The position numbers and the translations under genes were made by a program. A model generated the notes under the pieces. That model saw only the letters and a program-made list of their open reading frames with translations. It searched no databases and was not told the origin of the DNA. From assembly GCF_030272615.1 (NCBI RefSeq), contig NC_081407.1, positions 100,299,897 through 100,363,896 of the forward strand: a stretch of DNA of 64,000 nucleotides, in the 5' to 3' direction. Shown here piece after piece: positions 23,552-37,067 of the stretch (within the stretch, counting starts at the first letter, position 1; each line of letters starts with the position of its first letter). This stretch comes from Cryptomeria japonica (taxonomy: Eukaryota; Streptophyta; Pinopsida; Cupressales; Cupressaceae).

Positions 23552-25033
23552 TGTAGACGTATAAAAATGACCACATTCCTAAATGAATATTTTATGTTCA
23601 TTTTTCTATTTAATTAAATCCAATTTAATTAAATTATCCACATTCTTCTATTTTATTAAATAAATTATTCAATTTATTTAAATAAAATTCACTATATCCA
23701 TTTAATGAATAAATCATTTTATTCAATTAAATCCCCCTAGCCACTTTTAATTAAATTCAAATTTAATTAAATAGTTATCCTAAATTGAATAAATCAAATT
23801 TATTTAATTTCTCCAAATTACAACCAAATTGAATGAAAATCAAATAATTCAATTAAATCCTATTATCCTCCACATCCACTTGCAAAATCCCAAACCCCTT
23901 CCTAACCCCTTCTAGAATATTCTAACCAATTCTAATTAACCTAAACCCTCTCTAAACTTTGTCACATCCCTAAGCAAAGGGAGGTCACTTCTCAAATGGT
24001 CCAAAGTCTTGGATAACCATTGAAGGTTTTCAACCTTCAACCACCAAAACCCCCAAAGTCTTTAAAAACCATTAAAGGCTTCCAACCTTCAACCACTTAA
24101 TCCCCAAAGTCTCCAATAACCATTAATGGTTAATTCAAACCCTCCCACATGGTTAAAACATTTGTTTTGACTCAACCTCTACCCAACCCAAAGGTCTCAT
24201 CAGGCCATTAATGCTTTGACCATGATTATCTCTTAATCATTTGCACAAAGGTTTATTCTTGGATTAATTCCTAATCCAGTGGGTAAACCTAATTTAGACT
24301 TGACTCTTAGCCTCTAGATAACCATGAGGTCTTCTCAAGCATTCAATGTCTCCAACCCCTTTTTCAACCCAATCTTATGTTGACATTTGTCACCATTTCA
24401 TTGGTACAAATTGTGCACATGGATCCCCAACTTTCAAACTTGGCCCTTGATTAAACTATTCAATCCTGACCATCCATTGCCCTGTTTGTGCTATAAATAG
24501 AGCTCTCATTCCTCCATTCTAAACAATCATCTTTCAAATTTGAAGCATCACACTTATGCTCAAATTCTTTCAAGCTTTCATATCATCTTTATGCTCATCA
24601 TTTAGCCTCTCTTTAAATCAGGAAGTAGACTAAATATGCATGTTTAGATTAATTTCTTTATCATTTTAGTTCAATCATAGACTAAATATAGTATGCTAAG
24701 ATAGTATTCATACTAATCTTATCATCTTATCATTTAGTTTATTGCATTTCTAAGATCATACATAGCTTAGCATCCATTTCGTACTAAAATTTATCAAAGC
24801 ATCTCCCGTTCTCATATTTGCCATCCCTAAACCATTTTGCTCAGTAATCTGAGAGCAAAATGTTGGTTTAAGGGACATTGTGAGATAGAGAACCATGGGA
24901 CCCTCCTTGGGAAGCTGAGTAACATTGTGTTACTCCATAGCTTGCATCAAGAAGTCCTGTGTGTGTGTGTGGATTAGTATTTATCATAATTTTTTACATA
25001 TTTAGTTTTATCAGCCCACTTTTCCCGCATACA
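23552..25033 (+). mobile_element. Gypsy-1 5' LTR
   Basis: TGTAGACG...CGCATACA. AT-rich with internal TTTAATTAAAT runs near its start, a TATA box at 24491-24500 and a short (GT)n at 24958-24971. Identical in length to the 3' LTR. Confidence 0.95.
24491..24500 (+). promoter_or_regulatory. TATA box of the Gypsy-1 sense promoter
   Basis: CTATAAATAG in the 5' LTR, conserved at 41655-41664 in the 3' LTR. Confidence 0.8.
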
Positions 25034-25037
25034 TTTC

Positions 25038-25055
25038 TGGCGCCCACCGTGGGGC
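25038..25055 (+). promoter_or_regulatory. Primer-binding site of Gypsy-1
   Basis: TGGCGCCCACCGTGGGGC starts four bases after the LTR end. It begins with the TGG that pairs with a tRNA CCA tail. By memory it is closest to an arginine-type tRNA 3' end, but I cannot confirm which tRNA. Confidence 0.75.
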
Positions 25056-25114
25056 ACGCACCCCAATAACCTATCATTTTTTGAATTTGAAGACTTTTGT
25101 AGGTACGCGGGAAA

Positions 25115-25690
25115 CTAGAATTGGCGCATCTAAGAAACATTTTAGCGCATCCGCCTAACAGTTTAGCACTTCTAGCCTACTGTTTAGCGCGTGGGCTTTC
25201 TGTCTTAGCGCGTTCAAACAGTTCCTTAGCGCATAACACTATTGACAAATTTTCCTGTAGGTGTCGACGCCGGCGAAACACAGATCAGTGCGTCTACCTA
25301 ACAGATTAGCGCATGGACTCAAAGTTTTAGCGCTTCACCTCCATATTCCAGCGCGTGTCAACAGATAGTTAGCGCATTGAAATTCAAAATTTCCCGACAA
25401 CAGACCGCGGAAAAACCAAACCACAGATCAGTGCGTCTACCTGATAGATTAGCGCATCGGCCCAAAATATTAGCGCTTAGACTCCATCTTCCAATGCATT
25501 TCAACAGACAGTTAGCGCATTGAAATTCAAAATTTCCCGAATAACAGACCGCGGGAAAACCAAACCATAAATTAGCACGTCTGAACCACAGAGTAGCGCA
25601 TCCGGGAAACAGAATAGCGCACGGAAACGGAACAGTAGCGCATTTAACGAGTATTGTAGCGCGTACAGTTTGTTCTGTAGCGCATCACAA
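25115..25690 (+). repeat. Leader array A of the TTAGCGC(G/A)T motif
   Basis: About twenty copies of TAGCGCAT/TAGCGCGT and close variants, spaced mostly 20-35 bases. It contains a larger tandem duplication (25279-25421 and 25422-25566, period 143) and a degenerate third start. The complement of this motif fills 39529-40080. Confidence 0.9.
25279..25566 (+). repeat. 143-bp tandem duplication within leader array A
   Basis: Both copies begin CACAGATCAGTGCGTCTACC and end with an ACAGACCGCGG...AAACCAAACC phrase; they differ at scattered positions. Confidence 0.85.
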
Positions 25691-26875
25691 GCAAAACCAA
25701 CAAAAAGATTTTGTAACCGAATAAAAAAAAAAAATTAGACTTGTGGAAGTCCCCCGAAACAAACTAACCAATTTCTTTTTGTAGGATTTTTAACAAGTTT
25801 CTTGCAGGAAAAGCAAGGAGATTTGTTTTTACAAGCAAAACGTTTTTCCTTTTGTTGACCTCGAAAATCGAAATTTGCTTTGTTGACGATCTATTTTCCA
25901 TAGATTAGATAATTATTGCTATAAAGGGTTAAAAAGAACACCATGCTTGTTGGAGCAACATCTCCAATTAGAAGTTAGCAAATTATTGTCTTCGAAGTTA
26001 AAACGAACAAACTTATTTGCTGTGTATCGAAAGTGGAAGGTATATGCTCTCCCCTTAACTGGGTGACCAAAAAGCCAAACCACTCTTAAAGCTTTCTTTA
26101 ATTCAAGCAATAAATCCTTTAGCAGGCCTGCCTTCCTGAGGAGTTGCACTCAACTCTTAAAGCCGTTTATGGCCGGTGTGAAGGGAACGACCTAAGTGGG
26201 GAACGGCTTTGACGCCAAGAATTCCAACCCACTATAATCAAATGTGGAAAGTGACGAAAGTCCTTTTCAACGGTTGCGCGCAGCGATTAGCCTTCCCCCA
26301 GTATCCTTGAGATACGTAAAGCCTTTGTTCTAAAGGTTGGGAAGCCTCCTGAGGGAGTTTATCACTGACGGCCGAACGAGAAGCCTGATTAAAAACCTTA
26401 GCATTAGAAACTTTGAGCTGAGTCAGTATCCAAACATTTGTAACATCATAGTGCAAGGGTGGGGAAGAATCCGCCTACAAGATTACTCACCATATATCTC
26501 CCAAGATAACTACTCAACTGTGAAGCAATTCACTTTGGGTTAACTTCTGACAAAAGGCAAAAAAAGGGGCACCCTCTAGGGGGTGACACGGCTGTTTGAG
26601 CTGACGGAGTATCGAGACTAGTGAGCTATGATGTTGCTTATGACCCTTGAATAAAGAGTCTTTCTGAAGTGTTTATCTTGTATCCAACCTGTTAAAACAT
26701 TGGGGATTTGAACACATCCTCGACAGAACATACACTTTATGTTAGATTAAGTGAAATGATTGTACTTTGTGTGCCGTGCTTACATTTTGTATTTCAGAAA
26801 ATCATCCATCCTACTTAAAAATTCTCTCAACAAAAGTCAAAAACATCACAAAGACACCAAAAGGAAAAATCAGGG
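25691..26875 (+). other. Gypsy-1 leader, middle part without repeats or gene
   Basis: Distinct from the arrays on both sides. It holds a possible stem-loop at 26159-26210. Short open stretches on either strand (for example 26149-25919 and 26456-26238 minus) show no domain. Confidence 0.5.
26159..26210 (+). promoter_or_regulatory. Possible RNA stem-loop in the leader
   Basis: AAAGCCGTT (26159-26167) pairs perfectly with AACGGCTTT (26202-26210) around a 34-base loop containing GGGAACGACC. A role in packaging or dimerisation is conceivable but unproven. Confidence 0.4.
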
Positions 26876-27370
26876 CAGTTTAGTGCGTAGGAACAACATA
26901 TTAGCGCGTCAAACAGTTATTTTAGCGCATCTGCAGAACAAAATAGCGCGTACCACAAAAACAGTAGCATTTCAACTGAAAAGCAAAACAGAAACCAATC
27001 TTTTAGCGCGTACAAAACATATTCTAGCGCGTGTTAGGAATCTTTTAGCGCATTAATAGAAACATATAGCGCGTGAAAGTCACAGTGTAGCGCGTGATTC
27101 TCCAAAAAACTTCACAGCAAATTTCAAAACAGCCTGTTTTAGCGCGTAGAACAAACAGCTTAGCGCGTCGAATTCCTGTTTTAGTGCATTAGCCAAACCA
27201 GTCAGCGCGTGGAAAATACAGTCTAGCGCGTGCATATTTCACAGTCAACAAAACAAAATTTTCCAGAATCAATATTTTAGCGCGTAACCAGGGGCAGAGT
27301 AGCGCGTGGGTAAATAGTTTTAGCGCATTGAGAAAATTTACTAGCGCATTGAACACCTGTTTTAGCGCAT
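26876..27370 (+). repeat. Leader array B of the TTAGCGC(G/A)T motif
   Basis: About eighteen further copies, mainly TTTTAGCGCGT and TAGCGCATT, spaced 20-40 bases, without the 143-base higher-order unit. Confidence 0.9.
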
Positions 27371-27842
27371 GAGAAAAAGGAGAAAAATAGAGAGTTGGAA
27401 AAACCAAAAATTTTGAAAATCTCAAAAATATTTCAAACACAGTTTTTCATCAAAACACGTCTTTTATCAAACCCAAGTGACAAAAACAAACCATAAAACT
27501 ATTTCTCAAGTCAAATTTGTGTTAAACAAAGTTGTCCAAATCTGAAAACGAATCGAGCATTAGAGGACGTCTTTCCTATCATAATCCGGAAACTTTTCAT
27601 CATTAGTGTCAATTCAATCCTTTAAATATCTTACGGATCTTATCTCAAAAACACTTGTCTAGAAATTTTCCAAATTGTCAAATCCAGTTTCCAGAGCGAG
27701 AAACTCTTATCCATATCATTTGACACGCTTTATCGTGAAGGGGCAGCTAAACCTTCATCCTGATAAAGTAAGATTTGAAATTTTCAAAACAAGAATCAAC
27801 TAAATCCAAAACAAATCAAAGGAAATCATTGATCACTCATGC

Positions 27843-28229
27843 ATGACTAATCACGTCATTCTGAGAAGAAAGAACCTCTATCGCAACATCACGTTGAAGA
27901 AACAGCAACCGAGCTTTTTCAAATTCATCAAGAGAAATAAATTTTTATACATCAATCGTCAACTCTTCAAATCCCATCGGGTATTTCTTCATCACGTCAA
28001 ACGTTATATCCAAAACAAATCCAGCGAATTTGACAAAGAACCCCTGAAAACAAGAGCATACTATCAAAAGTCTGCTTTTAATCAAAAGATAAACCGCGGA
28101 GGAAAGATCAATCCAGCATTCCTACCCGACGAGTGCATCACATATAACACATCTAGATCAGAACCACCAACGCCAGAGCAAAACATCAACGAGGACTTTG
28201 TTCCTTTCATCACTGAAAGTTTCTATTGA
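27843..28229 (+). CDS. Small ORF ending next to the gag start
   Basis: 128 codons from ATG 27843, very basic in its first half (KKQQPSFFKFIKRNKF) and more acidic at the end (TPEQNINEDFVPF). The stop is TGA in TATTGAAATG, so termination lies one base before the gag ATG, a layout that would suit reinitiation. Ogre-type Tat elements have an extra ORF before gag, but this one is short and I see no sequence link. It could also be a chance open frame in the leader. Confidence 0.45.
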   Translation: MTNHVILRRKNLYRNITLKKQQPSFFKFIKRNKFLYINRQLFKSHRVFLHHVKRYIQNKSSEFDKEPLKTRAYYQKSAFNQKINRGGKINPAFLPDECITYNTSRSEPPTPEQNINEDFVPFITESFY

Positions 28230-28230
28230 A

Positions 28231-31200
28231 ATGCCTGTCACTCGCTCTCAACGAAACAAACAAAGCGAGACACCCGCGGAATCAAGTATGAATCGCAGAT
28301 TATCAAATCCTTTTGAAGTTCCATCCTCAAAAGATCCTGAAATTACTGACGCAATTCTTCAGGAATGCCAAGAAAATCCTTCATTCCAAAAACTCATTGA
28401 AAAATTCATGGAAAATGATAAAGAAAAATATCTACTCATGCTTACAAGCAAAGGTGTCAAACTTCTTGAAGATTTTGACGCAAACGTCTTTCAAACAGGA
28501 TCTCAACAATACACATATCAAGAACAACAAAGGGAAGAAGAGACTCGCATACCTGAACAACATATTCCAGAACAACATATACCAGAAATGCGAGTACCTG
28601 TATTTGAAACCCCAGAACAATGCATACCATTTACTGCACCTTTTCAGTTGAGAACAAATACGAGGGAAGAACTCTTCCCTCGGCAAGATAATGCGCCCTT
28701 GGTTGCTCTTACTCAACAGATGCAAATGTTGCAAAGACAAATACACGATATGCAACAAGGGACAACAGTGCGGTACTCTATAAACGAAATCTGTCCTTAT
28801 CCATTTGACAGAAGCTTAAACATGATACTTTTTCCTCCAAACTCAGATATTCCCAAATTTGATAAATATGATGGGAAAGGTGATCCTCGAGATCATGTTC
28901 GAGAATTTTGTACTATGAGTCTTGAATTTTCTCATAATGACACGTATCTGATGAGGTTATTCCCAAGAAGCCTGGGAGGACAAACAATGGAATGGTTATC
29001 CAAGATTACACCACCTGTTAGATCATTTGACGAATTGGTTAACAAGTTCATCACCCATTATTCTTACAACATCCAACATGCCATAACCATGTTAGATATC
29101 TGCAACACCAAACAAAAGAACAATGAAACATTTATGTTATTCCTTCAACATTGGCGACGCATGGTATCAAGATATCCTCGAGATATTCCTGAAAAAGAGA
29201 AAATGGAAATCTTCATTGATAACTTGAATGGGGAAATGAGTTACAGACTCAAACTTCAATGCATACCATCTTTTGACAAATTAATCGAAAATGGTATCCA
29301 AGTAGAGGAAGCTTGTGTCAAAAAGGGAACACTCAAGTTCTACAAAGAAGGAACGAACTCATCAAACTACAATAACCAAAACAATACCAATCTAGACAAA
29401 ACTCGATTTTGGACTCGAAACAAAAATGAAGGCAACAATGAATCATATGATCCTAAATCTAAACAGCCAGTGCTTGCCTTATCAGGAAATACTCAAAATA
29501 CAAAAAATCCTAAAAATACTACTCCCAGTACTAACACATATGCACCAAACAATGCTCAAGGACAACTCAATACCAACAATGCCAACGATAATCAAAACAA
29601 AAACCTGAATCCAGGGCCTAACAACAATTCACGCAACAACACCAACAATTTCCATAAGCGTATCTTCACACCATTGGGCCAATCATTAGAGTCTGCATTC
29701 AGAGAGCTGTTAGCAAACAAGGTTCTTTCTTTACCTCCAATCAACAATTATGAACCCCCAATCAAACCACCTTGGTGGAATGATTCACACTATTGTGATT
29801 TTCATCGAAACAAAGGTCATAGAACAAACGAGTGCATGAGATTGAAACACATAATCCAAGACATGATTGATCGAGGTGACTTAACGGTAGATGGTCTCAA
29901 AACAAATAATGATCACGAAGCCTTCAAAGATCCTCTTCCAAATTATAACAAAGATGGAGCATCCACTTCAAATGATACCCGCGGAGCTCGTATTAATCAC
30001 ATCTACAACAACACAATCAATCACATATCAGCTGAAGACCATCAAGTCAATGTTATAACCATTCGAGATAAACGTGATCATGAATCTGTCAATGTAACAA
30101 CCCGGACTCAGAAATATGTCTTGAAGGGACATACTGCACCTCCAACTACCACACCAAAGATCCAATACGACTTAGTTAATCAACTGCGCAAGACTCCGGC
30201 TCAGATATCTATCCTGGAATTGTTGAAACTATCTCCAAGACACAAAGACATATTGGAGCAAGCACTCTTAGAAACAAATGTACCTCAAAATCTGGATACA
30301 GACAGATTTCAAGCTATGGTGGCCCACATGACAGAGTCTCATAACCTCACCTTCTCAGAGCATGATAATACTTCATTGAGTCATCTGCATAATACTCCTC
30401 TACATATTGAAGTCATTGTTTGCAAACACCGTGTCAAAAGAGTCTTAATAGATGGAGGAGCCGGACTTAATATATGTACTTTAAAGCTTATCCGTGCACT
30501 AGGTTTCTCAGAAGAATCTATTGATCCTTGTAAAAAGATTACCATAAAAGCATATGATGATGAGGAAAGGTCCTCTAAAGGAACAGTGATATTGCCTATT
30601 CAGGTAGGACCAGTGCAAAAAGATACTATATGTCAAGTTTTAGATATTGATCTCACCTATAATATCTTATTAGGCCGACCCTGGATACATGAAATGCAAG
30701 CAGTACCTTCTACATACCACCAGTGTGTCAAATTTCCTTATGATGGACAGGAAATCTCCATATCAGCTGATCACAATCCATTTCAACATTGCAATGCAAT
30801 GGGGGCAGCCCAAGACAGTTTGGTTCCTTATAACAGAGAAAAGCAGCGGTCTCCAACATCTGATCCACCAACCGTAAAATCCAACTCCTTATGGGGAGAT
30901 TTCAAACAGAAAATGCAAATCAAAGACCAAGGCATGGGCGAATACTCTATGGAGCCTTTGTGTTTGACCAGATTGCCAACATCACCTAGATCGCATGGTT
31001 TACCTACTCTATCAACACATCTGGCAACTCAGCCCATAACTAAATTTGATGGTACCTTCATCCAATTGGGGACTCTAGCACATGAATCAGAAGATAAAGA
31101 TGTTCTTAACTGGCTATACAAAGATGAAGAAGAAGCTAATAGAGTGGCCGCTCTAGACATTGTTCTACCAACACACCTGTATGGAAAAGGCTACTCGATC

Positions 31201-34200
31201 ATGAAACAAATGGGATATGGCGGTAAAGGACCTATTGGGAAACGCCAAGAAGGAGTCACTGAACCTATAGATCTTCCTTCACAACCTAGTAGAAATAAAG
31301 CAGGATTAGGTTCTAAATTCACTTTCCTATTAAAAAGGCCACCACATACAAATGCAAAACCTCAATGGAAAGAAAAGAAGAAATACAAAGAAGAATCATG
31401 GCAAGAAGCTCTCTTTGAATCAGCAGAAACAATTCGTAAGGCAAGAGAACGTCAAGATCAGAAGATACATCAGGAAAAGCTTTTGAATCATAAGAAGGCC
31501 ATATCTACAGCAGTGGCTCATATTCACACACCAGTGGCTCAAGAACCAATCCTATCATCACAAGCACCCATCATTTCTCCCCGAGGAAGCACAATCTATG
31601 AACAAATCCAGAATGTAGAAGATGGATCAGATACAGAATCAACACAGAATGTCAAAATAGTATCTATCATCAAGGATTTATTTTCGCCATACAACATACC
31701 TATCTACAACACAGATAGAATTTGTGATGATGCCTATGAGACAGATTCAAATGAATATGAATGGGGTACCTGCTCTGATACTACTACAAATATCCCCGAT
31801 GATACTGATTTCGTATCCATTTCTCAAGAAGAACATAACGCAGAAGATAGACCTCTCGAATTTGGACCACAACATATCTATGACATTCAGGAAAGCGAAC
31901 AGAAATATTACGAACAAGTCTATGTAGAAGATGATACCATCGAAGACCTCGATAAAACCCTAAATTTCTTTAAAAACAAGACCCATCACGATGATAACTC
32001 TATTCTAACACTTACAGTAGCTGAACTTGACCTGCCCAATGATTCCTTACCACTTGTCTTCCCTGATCTCATCGACTGGACTGAACCTGAGACTCATGAT
32101 ATCCCAATTTTTCCAGATGATGAATCTATTATCCACTACCTATGTACCGTAAATCCCGAAACAGGCTCTGCCAGTGAACCGCATAATGACGTTTGTTCTT
32201 CAGGGAGTGCCAAGTCTCTCAGTCGCAAAAATGAATCAAATAATGAATCTAATGCTGAAAGCCAGTCAATGGCAGCAATGGATCCCAAAAAAGTAAAAAT
32301 AAAGGATGCATCTGAGGGTGAAAACCTTTTTCAGGCACCTAACGATGGGAGACTTGACACTCTTCCTGAACATTTTCATGAACGATCACCCATATTGATT
32401 GAGCCCACTCAATCAATCAACATTGGTACCACTGAAGCAGCTAGAAACATTCACCTTGCAGAATCTCTGACAGAGGAGGAAAGATCGACATTCATCATCT
32501 TCTTTAAAGGACAGCAAATTAACTTTGCCTGGTCATATGCTGATATGCCTGGAGTGGATCCACACCTAATCATGCATCACTTGTCCATCTCTGCAGGGGT
32601 CAAGCCAGTCAAGCAGAAACTACGAAAAATGAATCCACAGATAGCACTCATGGTCAAAACGGAATTAAAGAAATTATTAGATGTCGGATTCATCCGACCT
32701 ATTGACTATGCAGAATGGATTTCTAATATTGTTCCAGTCTCAAAACCAGATGGTAGTATCAGAATATGCACCGACTTCAGAGATGTCAATAAAGCTTGCC
32801 CAAAGGATGACTTTCCTCTGCCAAGTATTGATATAATTGTAGATCTCACAGCAAGCCATGCAATGCTCTCATTAATGGACGGTTTCTCAGGCTATAATCA
32901 AATCAAAATAGCTCCTGAAGATCAAGACAAAACAGCATTCACCTGTCCTTGGGGAACTTACTGTTGAAATGTTATGCCTTTTGGCTTAAAGAATGCCGAA
33001 GCCACTTATCAAAGAGCAATGACAACAATATTTCATGATATGATGCACACATTCATGGAAGACTATGTGGATGATTTACTAGCAAAATCTTTCACCAGAG
33101 CTGAACATCTTGGCATCCTAACAAAGATCTTTGATCGATTGCAGAAATTCAAAGTCCGACTCAACCCTAAGAAGTGTGTCTTCGAGGTTACATCAGGAAA
33201 GTTACTAGGTTACATCGTCTCAGCTAAAGGTATTGAAGTTGATCCAGCAAAGGTACAAGCCATCATGGATATGCCACCACCAAAGAATATCAGTCAACTT
33301 CGATCTCTCCAAGGGTGACTTCAATCAATCAGGCGATTCATCGCTCAACTAGCAGATAAAAGTCTGCCATTTAACCACTTGCTACACAAAAATGTGCCAT
33401 TCAAATGGGAGACTAAATGTGCAGAATCTTTTTACCAAATTAAACAGTACCTGATGAATCCACCAGTCCTAGTACCACCAATTGCAGGAAAGCCTCTTAT
33501 ATTGTATATATCAACGACAGATGTTTCACTGGGGGCATTATTGGCACAAGAAGATCAACAAGGAAAGGAACGCGCCATATATTACATCAGTAGAACATTG
33601 AATGGCTATGAGCTCAATTATACATTCATTGAAAAGGCTTGCCTAACAGTTGTTTTTGAATCTCAAAAGTTCCGACATTATATGCTAGCACACACTATCA
33701 AGCTAGTAGCCAAAATTGATCCTCTCAAGTATCTACTCAGCAAGGCAGCTCTCACAGGCCGATTGGCTAAATGGGTTATGATTCTCAGTGAATTTGACAT
33801 CCACTACACAGAAAGACGAGCCATCAAAGGACAAGCAATTGCAGATCAGCTGGCTGAAGCACCGCTACCAGGAAAACAAACCATGGACATTGACTTTCCA
33901 GACAGGGACGTTTTTGCTCTCTCCTCCAAACAATGGACCCTATACTTTGATGGATCCTATACACAACATGGTTCAGGGGCCGGCATTCTATTCATCACCC
34001 CTGAAGGACACACTATGCCGAGATCATACAGGCTTATGTTTCCATGTACAAATAATATGGCTGAATATGAAGCATTGGTCATAGGCATCAAAATGGTTGT
34101 CGAATGGAAAATCACAGAATTAAAAGTCTACGGAGACTCACAATTGGTCATCAATCAGATCAACAACAACTATCAGACAAAGGATGATAAGCTACTACCC

Positions 34201-35685
34201 TACAAACGGATGGTGGATGACTTCAAGCAGTATTTTGTGCACATCACCTTTGAACAAATACCAAGGTTAAATAACAAAGCAGCCGATGCAATGGCTACGA
34301 TCGCTTCATTACTACAAATTCCAGAACAACAGAGTCGTTATGAGTTCCTGGTAGAGCAACTGTTCTCCCCCGCCTATGACCACTCTAAATCCCATGTTAT
34401 ATATGCCTTAACCGGTTCAGATTCTCCGTTATATGGACCAATATACGACTACCTCAAGCATAATATCTTACCCATTGACCAATCCCGTAACCAAAAACGT
34501 AACTTTATCCGACAAGCTGCCTGTTACACCCTTACCGCTGATACCTTATATCGTCGAGGTCTAGATGGTACTCTTCTTCGTTGTTTTGATCGTAATGATT
34601 CTGATTCAGCTTTACACGAGCTTCATGAAGGTATTTGTGGCACACATTCGAGTGGCACTACTCTTGCTAAAAAGCTTCTACGAATGGGATACTACTGGCC
34701 TACAATGGAGAAAGACTCATATCATTTCGCCAAGAAATGTCCTAAATGCCAAATCCATGGCAATCTGATACATGCACCAGCACAGGAACTGCAACCATTT
34801 ACCACATCCTGGCCCTTTTGTCAGTGGGGATTGGATCTGGTAGGCAAAATACATCCTTCATCTTCAAATGGACACAAGTTCATCATAACCGCAACAGAAT
34901 ACTTTACCAAATGGATCGAAGCAGTTCCCATGACCACAGTGACTGGGAAACAAATTGCCTCTTTTATCCTAAATTATTTGATCTGCAGATATGGTATTCC
35001 AAGTTCAATCGTCACAGATAATGGACGACCTTTCAAAAACCAAGATGTGCAGGAACTATGTGAAAAATTCAAAATCCAGCATCGATTTTCTACACCATAC
35101 TATCCACAAGGAAATGGTCAGGCAGAAGCATCTAACAAAACGATCCTAAAAATCCTCAAGAAAATGGTGAATGATGCAGGCAAAGATTGGCATGTACAAC
35201 TCAATCCAGCTCTTTGGGCCTACAGGACTAGCATCCGCACACCTACAAGAGCAACACCATATTCCTTAGTATATGGATCAGAGGCTATTTTACCCTTGGA
35301 GGTAGAAATTCCATCTCTTAGAGTCTCTTTGAAAGGTTTGATTCCAGATGAAGAGTATCGAGTCAACCGACTGCAAGAATTGGAACTATTAGATGAAAGA
35401 TGCCAACATGCTTATACTCATCTCAAAGCATATCAGCAACGCATGTGCAGGAGCTACAATCATAAGGTCATTCCTCGTAACTTCAAGGTTGGTGATCTAG
35501 TCTTAAAAGAAAATCCAAGAAACTAGCAAGATAGAGAAAAGAAAGGGAAATTTGAACCTAACTGGTTGGGTCCCTATGTCATCATTTCAGTCTATGGATC
35601 AGGTGCCTATCAGCTAACAAATTCTGAAGGAGATGTGCTTGATGATCCAACTAACAACATTCATCTAAAGAAGTACTATACTTAA
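28231..35685 (+). pseudogene. Gypsy-1 gag-pol polyprotein, three premature stops
   Basis: One frame of 2,484 codons. Gag matrix/capsid about residues 200-360 (IPKFDKYDGKGDP, METF-like GGQTMEWL region). Zinc-knuckle-like C..H....H....C at 522-535. Aspartic protease with DGGAG at 741 and GRPWIH at about 815. G-patch at 984-1030 (YGKGYS, QMGYGGKGPIGK). Reverse transcriptase about 1450-1700 with YVDD at 33064-33075. Own RNase H about 1750-1880. Archaeal-type RNase H 1902-2027 (YFDGS, AEYEAL, YGDSQL, KAADAMA, all four acidic positions kept). Integrase with HHCC zinc finger from 34615, DDE residues in LDLVG, VTDNG and GQAEAS. Stops interrupt at TGA 32965, TGA 33316 and TAG 35524, all explicable by C-to-T changes on one or other strand. 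The start ATG fits a TRSQ-type gag beginning. Confidence 0.95.
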
Positions 35686-37067
35686 GGTAGCCTAGTGCAC
35701 GGAAAATGCCAAAAACAAACAAAAAAATAAAAAATCCAGAAAAAGTCAAAATACAAAGTACAATAAAAACAAATGGTGAAAACCTAGTAAACAGGCACCC
35801 TTGTGAAAGGCCGGCTCCTTTATCTATATCCATGTCAGTTTATTCATCAAAACACTATCGGCCATTGCCCGACACTTAGCATCTATCCATCCAGGACATA
35901 CTTAGCGTAGTCACTATCCCGAGTTATCCATCTGTATCTATTCTCTTATCGCATTTCACCATGGCTTGGAAATCACTGTACATAATCATATCCAGACAAA
36001 CACTCATCTAGAGGCATTAAACTGTTCAAAAACTTGCAAACATTCAAAGACATTCCAACTATTGTAAAACCTCAGACACAGGACATCCAACGAACACACT
36101 TCATCACAAACAACCAAAACACGAACAATACACAAGAAACTTAAGGATGGATGATTTTCTGAAGTACTAAAATGTTGCATTATCGCATTAAAGTCTTGAT
36201 TATTTTGCATGTTGAACTTTTTAAATAAATTGGAATCTTCTCCTTATCTCATCAAAAGCTTCAAAGCCAGAGATCATGAGGAACTTCCAACATTTTCTTA
36301 GTCTTCTGTCTGGGAGGCGATCACTTGTACTGTGTGGATATTTACCTTGAGACGTGATCCATATCACTGAAGGCCTGATTCCATTTCACGCATATCAATG
36401 ATCTAATCTTGTATGTTTACGCAATACGCACTCAGGTCGTCCTGGTTCAATTATACCTTGACGCTTGTGCTATCTTGCAAAAATAAAAATCATGTAAATT
36501 TTACTCAGGTCATTATGGTTCAATTATACCATTATGCTTGTATAAATTTTCAACATATCCAAAAATCAAGAAAAGCTCCATGATGATATTTACAAAGAAA
36601 GCAACTAAATGGTTATATCGGATGGCAAATGCAGAATGAGAGATGATCCAAAAACAATTAGTTGCATATCATTTTACAATTAGTTGCATAACATTTTACG
36701 ATTAGTTGCATATCATTCTTACATCATTTTTACATATCATTTTGCATCATTATTACATCCTTTCACAAACATTCTTATCTTACATGTAGCAGCATATTAA
36801 AATCATACATCTCATTTTCAAGATACATCTCACAGCATATAAAAACATACACCCTGCATCACACATTACATCATATATATCAACATTACATAAAAACATA
36901 CATCCTGTAGCACACATAAAACATGCATCCATAAACACATCACATCGGTCAAAAATGGTGCTCTATATATATATATCTCTCAAAAAATGATCAAAATCTA
37001 CAAATGTGTCAAAACTGTGTCCAGTACAAAGAATACAATGCTCAAAATACAATAGAGACCATGTCTC
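35686..37067. other. Non-coding spacer between convergent pol and antisense gene
   Basis: It contains an imperfect duplication of GGTTCAATTATACC with its surroundings (about 36432 and 36505) and three copies of ATTAGTTGCATA(T/A)CATTTTAC-like units at 36654-36720. Both genes must end their transcripts here or overlap. No ORF of note. Confidence 0.6.
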
